A stretch of 64,000 nucleotides of DNA. It comes from Anthracocystis setariae. Its lineage: Eukaryota > Basidiomycota > Ustilaginomycetes > Ustilaginales > Ustilaginaceae. Positions 40,794 to 52,800 of the stretch are shown piece after piece. The notes under the pieces are model-generated. The model was not told where the DNA came from and did not search any database. It was given only the letters and a program-made list of their open reading frames with translations. Each line of letters begins with the position of its first letter. Positions within the stretch are counted from its first letter, which is position 1. The stretch covers positions 248,001 through 312,000 of the forward strand of contig CAKMXJ010000003.1 in assembly GCA_928724745.1 (NCBI GenBank). The letters run 5' to 3'. The position numbers and the translations under genes were made by a program.

Positions 40794-41291
40794 ATTGTGT
40801 GAATCGAGGGATGGAGCGTTGATCGATGTGATAAGGTGGAAAGGGTTGGTGACTGCAATCGATGTTGATGCGCTTTGGGTTTGGCTGTGGAAGTCTCCGC
40901 CGCGTTTCGACGGTTTGCACTCGGAGCCGAATCGTGCAGATCGGGGTGGATCTTGCCTCCACTCTGCGAATATTCCGATTATTATTTTTGAGTTGGCCCA
41001 ACGCGAGTTTTTTCGTGGCTTTGGACGCTCGACGAAATTTTAAACAAGAAGGAAGAACCCTTAAAATTGCACACCCCATCTTACCTTGTTCGTCTGCCAA
41101 TCACCTTGTTGCTCAACCATCATATACCCCACTGCAACTTCAACAGTCGCCTTGGTATCCAGACACACGACATAGACACCACAGTTCTTCCTTTGCTGGC
41201 CACAGCCTTTCGATCTTCCAACTACGCCGTTTCCCGGTGCTAAGCTACCTAGCCGTGCCACCCCACCACATCCTCAAAGTCGCTCACAACC
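40794..41291. promoter_or_regulatory. Divergent NDUFA13/NOP14 intergenic region
   Basis: About 500 bp with two promoters and no gene. An AT-rich patch lies at about 40970-41045. Confidence 0.5.
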
Positions 41292-44200
41292 ATGGCGAAA
41301 GGTGGAGGCTCGCAGCTCTCGCAGCTCAAGCAGAAACTTCACAGCTCTGGCGTCACAGATCGTCGCCAGCTCTCCAAAAAGTCACGCTCACGCAAGGGTG
41401 GGCAGGATGAGAAAGATGCTGCTGCCGCTCGCCTGAACAAGATCAATACAATTGTCTCCGGCCTCAATCCTTTCGACACAAAAGTCACAAAGCCAAAGCA
41501 TGAAGTGCTCGGTCGAAAGGTCAAGGGTGCTGTGGGCCGACCTGGTGCTGCCAAGGCAAGCGGTCTCGCACAGAGACGAGAGACCCTTCTCCCAGAGTGG
41601 CAGGCGCGCAACCGCATCGGCACTTTTGTCGATCGACGATTCGGTGAAAACGATGCCAACATGACCCCGGAAGAAAAGATGCTCGAGCGTTATGCCACCG
41701 AAAAGCAACGAAGGGCAGCCAAAGGTGCAGCCTTCAACCTCAACGATGACGACGAGCTCCTCACACATTACGGCCAATCGCTTAGCGGTTTGGACGATCT
41801 CGCCGACATTCGTCTCCCGGGAGATGACGATGATGACGAAGGTAAGTCTCAGCAGCCCACTCAATATATGCAGCGCACTTTCGCTGAAAGAGTACAGAGC
41901 AAGCAACGCGGTACAGGGACAATCCCAATGATGATCTGCTACTGGCGATACAAACGATCCGGAACCAATACACAAAGTGCACTGACAAGTGCCAACCCGT
42001 GACGGTCAAAAGATTCTACTGGAGATTTCTGATGGTTATCCCAAGCCCTACCAACTTGCATCTGTTCCTTTCAGCTGCAGCTTGCCCTTGCATCACTTCA
42101 CTGTCTTTGCAACAATGATGACTGACTTTTACCTATTTCCGCTGCTTTAGATCCAGGTCGATTAACGGCCCAAGGCCACTTTGGCGGGTTCGGCGAGAAC
42201 GAGGATGGCGAAAAGTCAAAGGCCGACGTCATGCGTGAAGTTATCGCCAAGTCCAAGTTCCACAAGCTCGAACGCCAAAAGATGAAAGACGCCGATGACG
42301 AGCTCCGAGAACAGCTCGATGATGAACTCGCCGACATTCGAGGCTTGCTCTTCGAGCAAGCACCTGTACCCACACCAGCACCTGCCGTCGATCCCAAGCC
42401 CAAGAAACTCAGCGTCTTCCCTGGTCCCGCCACCGGCGCCAACGCTACTGCAGTGCCGGGCGCAAGCACAAATGTCGCTGAGGGCGAAGATAAGCCCGCT
42501 AGCTCTTACGACACCTTTGTCCGCGAGCTGGCCTTCGAGCGCAGGGCTAAGCCGCAAGATCGTCTCAAGAGCGAAGAGGAGTTGGCTGCCGAAGAAGCAA
42601 AGAGGTTGATGAAGGCTGAAAAGGCGCGATTGAAGCGTATGCGTGGTGACAGCGACGACGAGCAAGAAGAGGAAGCAGAGGGTGGACGCCGCAAACGCAA
42701 GAAGGGTGGCGCATCGAGTTCCGCTCCTAAGCGTGCAGCACAGGCTGACGACCTCGATGACGATTTCGAGCTCGACGGCATGACTGCAGGTGAAGTGTAT
42801 GGTCTCGGGGCGGGTCTCGCCGAGAGCGGTGCTGTCGACGAGAGTGACGACGAGGATGAGGACGTCGAAGATGATGATGGAGAGGATAGCGAGGATGATG
42901 ATCACGAGTCAGCTGCCGAAGGCGTCGAAATTGAAAGCGATGAAGATGAAGACGAGGACGAAGAGGACGACTTTGCTGATCTTGCTGATGCCGACGATGC
43001 CATTCAGATCGGCGAAGACGAGGAGTCAGAACAGGAGGGTGATGTCGAGGCCCTAACCAGCAGCGGTAAGGCCTCCTCAACCAATCGATCTGCAAAGGCT
43101 GGCTCCATCTCCTCGAAAGCCAGGACGATGCCCGTCACAGCAAGCAAACTTCCTTTCACTTTCCCCTGCCCGGCGACACACGATGAGCTCCTCAGTATCC
43201 TCGAGTCCAATACGATCGACCCTAAGAACATCCCCACCGTCATCAAGCGTATACGCACTCTACACCACCCAAGTCTTGCCGAAGACAACAAGTACCGTCT
43301 GCAAGCGCTGATTGGAGTCCTCATCGACCACGCACTTCACTGGGCCAGCCAAGCACAGCTACACCAATCGACAACTGGGCAGAAACACAAGCTCGCCTTC
43401 GCCATCGTCAACTCGCTCATCCCACATATCTTCAGCCTCTCTCAGAGCTACCCAGCTGCGGCCGCCGAGCATTTTGTGGGTAAGCTCGCGCTCATGCAGC
43501 GTAACCTCTCGCGCGGTCTTGCAAAGGGTCCCACTGAAGCCGATGCGAGAACGTGGCCTGGTTTGCCAGAGTTGACGTTGCTGAGGCTGGTTGGCACGAT
43601 CTGGCCCACTTCGGATAAGCAGCACGCTGTAACGACACCGCTCGCTCTCTTGATTGCGCAGTACCTGGGCCACGCACGCATCAGGTCAGTCAGTGACCTC
43701 GCATCAGGTCTGTTTTTGTGCTCGCTCGTGGTGTCGACCGAGAAAGAGAGCAAGAGGCTCTTCCCTGAAGCGCTCAACTTCCTCTTTTCCTCGATTGCTA
43801 TTCTTGCATCGTTGGGCTCGGGAGAGAAGAAGCAGCGCGAAGGGCTGGCCAAGGCTCGGGCCGTTGCGGAAGAATATGGCATCCCTACACCTGACGTCGA
43901 TGCACCTCACACCCGTCTCCTTCGCCTGAGCAGCACCAATGCTGTTTTGCCAGCCGAATCTGCAGTTGATCTGCCCAGCCTGATCACTTCTGCGTCCACC
44001 GATGCCGACCAGTCTCACCTCACCTCCCTCCTCTCCACCTCTCTTTCGCTTCTTTCCACCTTCTCTGAACTCTACACTGGCTCCACTTCTTATGTTGAGC
44101 TTTTCACTCCCTTTTCCGAACTGCTCGCACTCTCACGTACCACATCTTCCTCCAACCTAGCCAGCAGCCTAACGCGTTCGCTGTCCATGGCCACCAACTC

Positions 44201-44558
44201 TCGCCGCTTCCTCCGCCTACAGGCGCACCGAGCCATCGCCATCGCCTCTCACGTGCCCAAGTTCGACCAGCAGGGCTACAACCCGGACCGCAAATCGGCT
44301 CTGGACCCGGATGCCGAGCGTGTCCAGATCCAAAAGATGAAGGCGCTCATCAAGAAGGAGCGCAAGGGTGCCATTCGCGAATTGCGCAAAGACAACCAAT
44401 TCATTGCCCAAGTCAGGAGGCAGGATCAGCAGGAGGAGGATCAAAGTTACAAGAGAAAGATGGACAAGATCATGTCGACGCTCCAGGTGGAACGGAGCGA
44501 GCAGAAGCAGTTGGAGAGGGCCAAGGCGAATATCAAGAGGAGGGCCGGCAAGAAGTAA
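41292..44558 (+). CDS. NOP14: Nucleolar protein 14 (SSU processome), two exons
   Basis: The small-subunit processome factor needed for 18S rRNA maturation. Exon 1, 41292-41841, encodes the N-terminus with the family motifs NPFDTKVTKPKHEVLGRKVKG and RNRIGTFVDRRFGENDANMTPEEKMLERYATEKQR. Exon 2, 42151-44558, resumes with DPGRLTAQGHFGGFGE and continues to KANIKRRAGKK. The 309-bp intron (GTAAGT...TTAG) is in phase 1 and the total is 985 residues. A long acidic region (about 380-480) is followed by a helical domain (LPFTFPCPATHDELLSIL onward). The C-terminal basic segment (RKGAIRELRKDNQFIAQVRR) is highly conserved in Nop14. The start context is aaccATGG. Confidence 0.94.
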
Positions 44559-44940
44559 CTGTTCTGGATTTGTTGTTCACTCGTTGTATCATCCTGTACA
44601 CTATTCACTCTGTTCCTGCAACATTCCATGTATACACACAAACTTACGCTCTGAACCGGGAAGGGTACAAGCGATGGAAGTCTGCGATAACCGGCAGATG
44701 AGCGGTGCTAGGCTTGTATCAAGTGAGATTGATTGATCACAGCTGTAGATTGATGGTGTTTCAGGGTCCAGCTACATTCTTGATCGCAGCAAAGTGCGAA
44801 GGCGCGTTGAAATGGCAAATTTGACGACTTGGCGCGCACGAAGCACCTCTTCCGAACTTCATTTCATTCCTCGACATCACTGATCACGATCCACCTTCTT
44901 TCAATTCTTCTACCAGTCACTTCAGCGCGTTCACTAGCTG
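44559..44940. other. Spacer NOP14 to TIP41
   Basis: About 380 bp of same-strand spacer holding the NOP14 3' end and the TIP41 promoter. No gene is seen. Confidence 0.5.
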
Positions 44941-46512
44941 ATGACCACTATGTCGGCGCCAACAACGTGGTCACACGCCTCATCGTCATCGACCTCTTCT
45001 TCCTCGTCCAGAATGCCTTCCTCTACTGCTCCATCGCTCACACCAACCACCCGCGGCATCGACCTCGGAGGCTGGTCGATCCGATCCACTACCGGTCCCA
45101 TCGGCTCTTCAGCGGAAATGGACTCGCTCTCGGATCTGCTTGGCATCCCTCCTCCGGAAATGGCGTTTCCGCATAACTCTCTCGTCCTCTCCCACCCTTC
45201 GTCTGGCTTCTCTCTTTGCTTTGACGCCGTAAGAACGCTGCGTTCTATCGATGGTGTTCTTCCCGAGAACAGACTGTTCGGTGTCGACTGCAGGGAGAAT
45301 CCGACGGATGCCTCCACGGCAAAGATTGGTACGGGTGGCATGCCTGGTGCAAAGCCCAAACCCAAAGGAATCAAAGTGGCATATGCCAAAGAATGGGGCA
45401 AAAGCCGAAGCGAATTTGTCGACGGTTCCATGCCCAAAGACGAAAGCGGGTCGCATTTTGGACCGGGTACAACGACAGACATCTCGGCTGCGAAGGAGTA
45501 CGACTGGACCTACTCCACCACCTGGCCTGGATCACTAGGGGACATTGCACCTCAACCTCTGCTGCCGAACCAAGCCACACCGACCCTCGCTCAGGGTCTG
45601 GCACCTCTCTCGACGCCGTTGAAGGAGGAGGGAAAGGACTGGTTCCGTCCCGGGATGGATCCAGCACGAGACCGGATCCCAGTGGAACGACTTGGTCCTT
45701 CGAGTGGTGAGCCGATTCTGTTCTACGACGATATCGTTCTGTACGAAGACGAACTGGCCGACAATGGTAGCAGCATCGTCAATGTCAAGGTGCGAGTTAT
45801 GCCATCGGGGTTTCTCGTTCTGCAGCGCTTCTTCCTACGCGTCGACGATGTTCTCTTCCGTGTCTTTGACACACGGCTCTACTGTCAATTCGAACCATCC
45901 CGCATCCCACGCAACCCCCCCTCCCCCTCCACCGCCACCACCCTCCCAACCTCCTTGACTCAGCTCAGTTTAGGTCCAACTCGAGCCGCCACACAACGTC
46001 CAATGCCAACCGTGAAAAACGACGTACTTGCGCAGGCGGAGGGTGGAGAGGAGGAGGAGGGTGGGGGTTTCTACCCGCGGTTGATTCGCGAATGCAGTGG
46101 GCACGAAGCGGCATACTCGCTAGTTCGCTCCTACCTCCCCGCCTACAAACCGCACGATCTCTCTCCCCTTACCGACATCAACTGGGTCTCTCAAACCCTC
46201 ACCACCATCTCACGTACGCATGCATCGAGGTATCATGCCAACATTGCAACAGGAACTCAAATCCCATCCATCACCACCACCGCAGCGGCAGCAGCAGGCG
46301 CGAAATTCACCTCACCCTCATCCAGACTGCCCACACTCGGATTCGCAGGTACAAGACCTGGCGAACGAATCGACCTCTCCCCCGCCCAAGCCCCTTTCGG
46401 CAATATGGAGGCGAATAGGATCGTGGGCGAGATTAAAACCGACCCGCATAGCGACTGGCACGGTTGTGGCGCACGCGTTGACGTCGCCCTCCTCCAACCT
46501 CGACAAACGTAA
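44941..46512 (+). CDS. TIP41: TIP41-like (TIPRL) regulator of PP2A-family phosphatases
   Basis: TIP41/TIPRL proteins bind catalytic subunits of PP2A, PP4 and PP6 (and Tap42 in yeast) and act in TOR signalling. The 523-residue frame has a Ser-rich start. It has an N-terminal beta region (IDLGGWSIRSTTGPI..., EMAFPHNSLVLSH) and WDWTYST-like DWTYSTTWPG. The central signature is EPILFYDDIVLYEDELADNG followed by VKVRVMPSGFLVLQRFFLRVDDVLFRVFDTRLY, and then YPRLIRECSGHEA. Linkers of low-complexity Pro/Thr/Gly between signature blocks and a Ser/Thr/Ala tail make it longer than the 270-350 residues usual elsewhere. The start ATG at 44941 is first in frame; no intron is needed. Its stop lies only 63 bp from the NUP42 stop. 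Confidence 0.92.
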   Translation: MTTMSAPTTWSHASSSSTSSSSSRMPSSTAPSLTPTTRGIDLGGWSIRSTTGPIGSSAEMDSLSDLLGIPPPEMAFPHNSLVLSHPSSGFSLCFDAVRTLRSIDGVLPENRLFGVDCRENPTDASTAKIGTGGMPGAKPKPKGIKVAYAKEWGKSRSEFVDGSMPKDESGSHFGPGTTTDISAAKEYDWTYSTTWPGSLGDIAPQPLLPNQATPTLAQGLAPLSTPLKEEGKDWFRPGMDPARDRIPVERLGPSSGEPILFYDDIVLYEDELADNGSSIVNVKVRVMPSGFLVLQRFFLRVDDVLFRVFDTRLYCQFEPSRIPRNPPSPSTATTLPTSLTQLSLGPTRAATQRPMPTVKNDVLAQAEGGEEEEGGGFYPRLIRECSGHEAAYSLVRSYLPAYKPHDLSPLTDINWVSQTLTTISRTHASRYHANIATGTQIPSITTTAAAAAGAKFTSPSSRLPTLGFAGTRPGERIDLSPAQAPFGNMEANRIVGEIKTDPHSDWHGCGARVDVALLQPRQT

Positions 46513-46575
46513 TCCCAATGTTGCAATGGTGGGTTAAAATACAATACCATTACCAGTGACAATTACGTGAGATGT

Positions 46576-48342
46576 TCAACGCACTTCGAGAGGCGGTTCG
46601 ATGAAAGGGATGGTGCCCCAGATAAAGGCGTCTGCTTGGAAGACCTCGAGGACTTGACTTGTAAGATCGGTTTGTTTGGGTACTGAGTCTTTGTATGGGT
46701 CATCGAAGTGTTGTTGTTGTTGTTGTTGTTGTTGAGGTTTCGATTGTGTTGTTCCAAAGGCTGAGCCGAAAGCAGAGGTGGTTCCAAACGCTGATGGTGC
46801 TGCGGTGTTCGCTGGAGTTACAGCTCCGAAAGCGGAGGTGGTTCCGAACGCTGAAGTAGGTTGTGCGGTTGCTCCGAACGCCGAAGTGCTCCCAAATGCA
46901 CTCGGAGCAGGAGCAGCAGGGGTCATGGTGCTAGTAGCAGCAGGAGTAGAGCTTGCACCAAAAGCTGACGGCATGTTGCCAAATGCACTACCGGTATTGT
47001 TCGCTGCTCCAAACGCCGAAGCCTGCCCAAACGCCGACACGCCACCCCCAAACGCACTCCCCGTCGCCGGCGTACTACTTCCAAATGCACTAACCGTCTG
47101 CTGCTGCTGCTGCCCTCCACCCTGTTGTTGCTGCAACTGCTTCTTTCGCTCCGCCCTCAACCTCTCCGCCTCGCTCAACGCGCCATTCCCACCTCCAGTC
47201 GCAAGTTGCCTGTACATCCCATCCGCCTCGCTGAACAGCTTCGCTTCGTGCTGCACATACGCCGCATCTTGCCCACCCGAACGCGCCTGGTACGCCATAA
47301 CGCGCAGCTCGTCCGGAGACATATCCTTTCCACTGACCAGATTTGGTTCCCCCCGCGCAGGGCCGTATGCGGAGAGTTTCCATAGTGGTCGACCATTCGG
47401 CCCGACATCTTCGAGGATCGACGCGGCCGTGAGCGATACTTCGGGCAGATTCGAGTCGCCATACTGGTTGGTTTTGGCAGTGAATGGCGTGGACGGGTTC
47501 AGTGCGGCAAAGGAGGAGGGGATGGCTGAGGAAGATGCCGATGCAGGGGTGGGAGTGGTGGAAGCGCCTCCAAAGGCAGACGGACGCGCTTGTGCTCCGA
47601 ATGCCGATGTCGGAGTCGAGGAAGAGCCGAAGGCTGATGTAGAGCCGAATGCTGAGGTTGTGTTGGTCGAGCCAAATGCAGACGCGGGTTGAGCGGTAGA
47701 GCCGAACGCTGTCGTGGGCGTTGCGGTTGATCCGAACGCACTTGGCTTCGGCGTAGATCCGAATGCAGAAGGCGTGTTTGTGGAGCCAAATGCTGAAGGC
47801 TTACTTGTCGATCCAAAAGCAGAGCCAGTGTTGGCTGTGCCGAACGCTGATGGTGTCGCTGTGGACCCAAATGCTGATGCTGGCGTATGTGTGTTTCCAA
47901 ATGCTGATGTTGCGCCAGTCGACCCAAATGTTGAGACAAGTTTGCTTGCTGTTCCGAAAGCAGATGAAGCTGCGCTTGCGCCAAACGCACTGGGTGTCGA
48001 TGTCGAACCAAAGGCTGAGGGTGCTGTGGCCCCAAACGCACTCGCACCACCAACAAAAGCACTGGCTGCAGGCTTGACTCCTCCACCAAATGCGCTTCCT
48101 CCGGCAGCACTGCCAAAAGCAGAAGGGCTGCCAAATGCGCTTGCTTGGCCAAATGCATTACCACCGCCACCAGCACCGCCGCCTCCGAATGCTGAGGGTC
48201 GAGCACCACCACCGAAAGCGGATGGAGGAGCGAAGGCAGATTGGCCAAACCCTGCTCTGCTGTTGCCGTTCTGAGGATGTTCAAACTTGCAATTGTTGCC
48301 GTACGCACAGCGATTTTGGAGAAAGAATTTGCACACCACCAT
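46576..48342 (-). CDS. NUP42: CCCH zinc-finger FG-nucleoporin Nup42 (Rip1/NUPL2-like)
   Basis: A cytoplasmic-side nuclear-pore protein in mRNA export. It has 588 residues: an N-terminal CCCH finger (VVCKFFLQNRCAYGNNCKFEH), then dozens of FG repeats almost all of the SAFG type. A non-FG spacer (about 300-410, LPEVSLTAASILEDVGPNGRPLWKLSAYGPARGEP) is followed by more SAFG repeats and an eight-residue polyglutamine. The last 15 residues (AFIWGTIPFIEPPLEVR region) resemble the Nup42 C-terminal motif that binds Gle1. The open frame runs 95 codons upstream without any ATG, so the ATG at 48342, immediately before the zinc finger, is the start. The SKI8 start lies 246 bp away in the opposite direction. 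GLE1, its usual partner, is at 60.5 kb. Confidence 0.9.
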   Translation of the reverse strand: MVVCKFFLQNRCAYGNNCKFEHPQNGNSRAGFGQSAFAPPSAFGGGARPSAFGGGGAGGGGNAFGQASAFGSPSAFGSAAGGSAFGGGVKPAASAFVGGASAFGATAPSAFGSTSTPSAFGASAASSAFGTASKLVSTFGSTGATSAFGNTHTPASAFGSTATPSAFGTANTGSAFGSTSKPSAFGSTNTPSAFGSTPKPSAFGSTATPTTAFGSTAQPASAFGSTNTTSAFGSTSAFGSSSTPTSAFGAQARPSAFGGASTTPTPASASSSAIPSSFAALNPSTPFTAKTNQYGDSNLPEVSLTAASILEDVGPNGRPLWKLSAYGPARGEPNLVSGKDMSPDELRVMAYQARSGGQDAAYVQHEAKLFSEADGMYRQLATGGGNGALSEAERLRAERKKQLQQQQGGGQQQQQTVSAFGSSTPATGSAFGGGVSAFGQASAFGAANNTGSAFGNMPSAFGASSTPAATSTMTPAAPAPSAFGSTSAFGATAQPTSAFGTTSAFGAVTPANTAAPSAFGTTSAFGSAFGTTQSKPQQQQQQQQHFDDPYKDSVPKQTDLTSQVLEVFQADAFIWGTIPFIEPPLEVR

Positions 48343-48588
48343 GCTCAGTGATCGACACAGAAAGTATGCGCCTGAATGTGGGGTGTGTTTGACGGTATCC
48401 AGGGATGTTGTGTTGGGCAAGGTAGAAGTGGTGCAAACAAGGAACTGCAAAGGAAATGTTGGCGCGCGGAAAGCCGATTTCCGAGAATCTGTCACTGCTC
48501 CACATTGATGAGAAGATTCACCGATGAACTCGGAGCTGATACTCTTTACTTGAAGACTCTCACCTTTGTCGACATCTCTAATATAAAC
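48343..48588. promoter_or_regulatory. Short divergent NUP42/SKI8 promoter
   Basis: Only 246 bp separate the two start codons, so the promoters must overlap or be shared. An AATATAAACATG string immediately precedes the SKI8 ATG. No specific factor site is claimed. Confidence 0.6.
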
Positions 48589-49820
48589 ATGGTAGGTGAC
48601 GCTAGAGGTGTATCTATAGACCCACACCGCTCCGAGACTGACTCAAACTCACATTTGCCACACAGTCGCTCCAATTTCTAAGCGACAAAGAGACGCATCC
48701 TTCTCAAGCACATGCCTCGCCCGTGACCTCGGTTTGCTGGGCGTCTACCCCACCTTCCTCGTCCTCTCAGGGTGTGATCCTATCCGGTGACTGCGATGGT
48801 ATCATCAAGTGTTTCGACGCATCCTCTGCGCTTGCCTACCAAGCCCTACCCAAGGCACACAACAATGCAGTACACTGCCTCTCTCTGAACCACGACCAAT
48901 CGCTCTTGCTCTCTTCCTCCATCGACGGCTCGCTCGCCTTCTGGGACCTTAACCTCTTCCTTACCACCACCACTCCCATAACTGACGAAACCATCGAATC
49001 CGACCCATCACCCCTGCCTCTCCCCGTCGAAGACGCAACATCTCTACTTGTGGCAAAGTCCGACACGCTCACCTCGTGCTCTCGCACACACAAGCTCTCT
49101 GAAGCATGGAAGACGTTGCTCCATCCCACCGAACCTTTCTTTGCCTCCATCGGTACCGGTGCCATTGTCTCCCTCCACTCGCTACCCAATCCCAACTCAC
49201 CAGACTTTGGCGATGTCCTTGGCGTTGCCCACCTCCCCGCTTCCCTCGAGAACAAAAAAGACCTCTTTGGCCTGTCCCTCTCCTTCCACCCCACCTCGCC
49301 TCTCCTTGCCGTCGGCACCAATCACGGCCATGTCCTCCTCTACTCCACCCCCAACCTGCAACCCCTTACGATTTTTACCGACCATCCATCCCCCATCCGC
49401 ACCCTCACATTCACCACCTCGCTCCTCATCGTCGGTTCCGACGACCGCTCCATCTCGGTCCACGACACCAAACCCATCCTCACCTCTACGCGAAATAACG
49501 ATGAACCAAGACACGGAGATACAGTCGCATCACTCACTGGCCACAAGGGCTGGATCCTCGATGTCGCCTCCCCACCCGGCTCCGAAGCGGTGTTCGCAAG
49601 TATAGCCGCCGACAGATGCATCAAGTTCTGGGACCTCACCTCAGCAACGAAATCAACGCCCGTTTGGAACGCTAACGAACTAAACTCCATCAGAGCATTT
49701 GCGTTTCAGCCACACTCAGACACAGCAGCTGGTGTGGGTGCAGCAGGCGCAATGGTCCGATTCGTAACCGCAAGTGAGGACGGCAAATTAAGATGGTACC
49801 GAGGCGCAGGACTCGGCTAG
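48589..49820 (+). CDS. SKI8: WD40 protein Ski8 (WDR61/Rec14-like), two exons
   Basis: The WD40 subunit of the Ski2-Ski3-Ski8 complex feeding mRNA to the cytoplasmic exosome; orthologues also act with Spo11 or Paf1C. Exon 1 is only the start codon (48589-48591), then a 74-bp intron (GTAGGT...ACAG). Exon 2, 48666-49820, opens SLQFLSDKETHPSQAHASPVTSVCWA. The total is 385 residues. WD-type blades include GVILSGDCDGIIKCFDA, SLLLSSSIDGSLAFWDL, LLAVGTNHGHVLLYS, LLIVGSDDRSISVHD, GHKGWILDVASPPG with ADRCIKFWDL, and a last FVTASEDGKLRWYRGAG, the Ski8-like C-terminal end. Reading exon 2 alone would start at a GTG, which supports the split start. The Ski8 assignment over other small WD40 proteins is likely but not certain. 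Confidence 0.82.
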
Positions 49821-49887
49821 TCGCATTCATCTGCTTCTTAATTGTTGCAAAGATAGTCGACTTCCTTGTGTGTGAGAGAGGGGGAGC

Positions 49888-52800
49888 TTACCAACTTCCG
49901 TCTTCGGAGAGCTTTTCCGTATGTTCACCGTCCTCTTCCTGGTGGCAAGATTGCTCGTCATCTTCGTCGTCCGACCAGTCATCGGGGAACATGGTCCGCA
50001 CATCCTGGTTCCTCCTCAGTCGGCCATTTTCCTGGTCAAAGCAACGAAAATACTCACCCAGTCCGCGCAGCGCCAACATCTTATGGATCGAAGCACCCAA
50101 AGGCCGACCCTCTTCAACCACCTGTTCTGCCGTCCTGTCGCCCTTGCGGTGCTCGGGTATGCCGTAGATCCAAATCGGACCTTCGATCGGCTCGACATTC
50201 ACCTCGGCGACGTATCGACGCGTGCCATCGGCCACTTGCGAGTGGTAGAAAGGCTGATGTCGTCCACCTCTCCTCTGTCGCTGTGTTCCAGCTGAGCCGT
50301 CGGTAGACGATGACGAAGATCGCCGAGAAGAAGCGGGAGCGGGGGCGGGCAGACGATCGACACCCATGGTGATAATCCAATCCTCCGGTGCAGCGCAGCA
50401 GGGGTCCCAGCCGAGGACGGACCCAACATATCGGTACGTCCGGTGGCGAAACACCGTCCCAACGCGATACCCTACCACATCTTCCTCCTCCTCCTCTTCG
50501 CCCTGCACCATCCCATTCTCCAAAACCTCATCTGCTGCAACATCTTCGATCCGAAGCATTCGAATACGCTTTCTCCTTGCCACAGCACCCATCCTCGGAT
50601 TCACCGTCGGTGCCTCGGCATCCTTCGTCCGCACAGCCTGCAACATCCTTTTCAGCACCACCCGGGCACTCACATTGGTCACAATCCCCTGCCTCGTCTG
50701 ACTCGATCCACGTCCAGCACTCTCCGCTCCGACTGAAAACTCGGCTTCATCGCTCGAATTGCTCGCCTCACTATCTCCTTCCTCATTAGACTCTTCCACC
50801 GCACCGAGAAAGTCGCGCTCGATCACATCCACATCAAGCATAAAGTAGCTCTGCAAGAATCCAGCGATCCAATCCACCTCCCGTGCATTCACATGCATGT
50901 TCAAGCGCAAGAAAGCATTCACCGCTGCATACTTGGCTGCCTGTTGTTCGTGTTCGGACCATGCATCGGCTCTGCGACCAAGATTCTCTCGAGTGAGTGT
51001 CCAGTCGTTATCGAGCGCACGGGCGTCCATCCACTGCCTAAATCGCTGTGCTGGCGTGATCATTGGCTGAGTCCACGTCTCGGACGCTGCCGTCACCGAA
51101 TACATCGATTCCGATCGCCATCGCTTGGCGATGTTCCAAACCATCTCGTCCTCGGCTATTGTCGATCCAGTAGCAAGAGCGGTGGCAATGTGTGCTGTGA
51201 TCGCCTCATGATCCGCCAGGTCGGTCCGACCGTGATAGGATGATATGAATGCATGGTCGACACGCACCAAGTGCGTCCACTGATGCTCGATTCGACTAAT
51301 TCTTCGATTGAGCTCCAGTTGCCGGATCGCAATTCTCGCTTGCCCGCCCTGTTGACCCGCTCTAGGCATGATTTGCGCTCGCTGCACACTGCTGAGAATA
51401 TTTCTCGATGCTCTTTGAACCATGCTCTCAGGCCGTGCTGGTCGCCAAAAATCGTCAGAAGGTGGGATGCCCATTCTGCCGATCCACTCCTCGATATCGT
51501 GTCGGTCGAGGATGGGCGGTCGTTGCTGCAACCACGTTGCTTTCCTGGCGAATGCGTCGGTTGGAGTTGGCTCATGTGCCTCGTACGCCACCGTCGTGTA
51601 CTCGCACACGTCCAGCCAGAACATCTCGTGTGGTGCTGATGACAGTGACTCTTCTGGCCCTGGCAAAGGTGCTGATGGGTGGGCCGTAACAAAAGCGAGA
51701 ATGCGCATGGGAAAGTTGCACAGCGAAGCACGCAAGCCGAGTCGATTGGCTACGCCACAGAAGATGAGCGTCAAGCTGAGCGGTAGCGTCTCGCGGTTGG
51801 TGGTGAAGCAGTAATGCAGAAAGTGATTGTCAAGGTCCGAAAAGAGGTCATCACGAGCCCCCCGGAAGCCATGATCGGCGAGGAAATCGCAGATCGCTGT
51901 AGCCATCTCCTTCTTGCTCTCTAACGCACTCAGCTCGTGAACCGCATCACTACGCGAAGCTTGAAATCGTTGTTGGAGGTAGAGATCACATGCTGCAGCA
52001 AGAACGTCAAGTTGCGACTCGACGTAGGAAGCTTCGCCTCCGCGAAACATCGTGAGCAGTGAAACTGCTTTTTCCGTCTCGGATGGAGAAAAGTGATCCG
52101 ATTCCGGTTCGGATTCTGGCCGCGATCTAGGGCTCCAAGCTGCTCCGTTTGCCGGGTCTGCGAGGTCGTTCATGCTCGACATGGCCTCACGTCTTTGGAG
52201 ATGTTCGAGCATTTCTCGAGCGTGATGCAGGATGACGAGATGGTGTGTGTCAGACCGTAGTGTGGTGGGTAAATGGGCTTGATAGGCGTTTAGGCGGTAG
52301 CTTTCCGAGTCATAGGAGAGGGTATCTGGTTCATAGGTGGTGGATCTTGCTTCTGACAAGGTTGATAGGCCATCTCGACTTGATGATGGGCAGGTGGACT
52401 GTGCTGCTACTATGGCCGCAAGAAGGTCCTTAGCATCGTTGCCGAACTGGAGTGCGAGCGAGGTGATTGCCGGGATTCTACCGTGTGTTGCTTCTACCTG
52501 TTGGTAAAGCGTGTCGAGCACTTGTTGGTCAATGCGGATCCGCTCTAGGAAGAGGCGATAGAAGTCGAGATCGAAGGGAGAAGGTACCAATTTTCCTGAG
52601 CGAGCCCCTAGCTGAAGAAAGTGAAACGGTGATTGCGACGATGAAGGTTGAGATAACTCTTTCTGTGAAGCTGCTCGGCGTGCATGGTGTTCGAGACGCC
52701 TCATCTTGTTGAACCTTCTCCACTGATCTGTGCCGCGCTGCCGCTCTCGTTTTGAATCACCTTGTGACCATCGTAGAAGGTAGGGCAGCTCCCATAAAGC

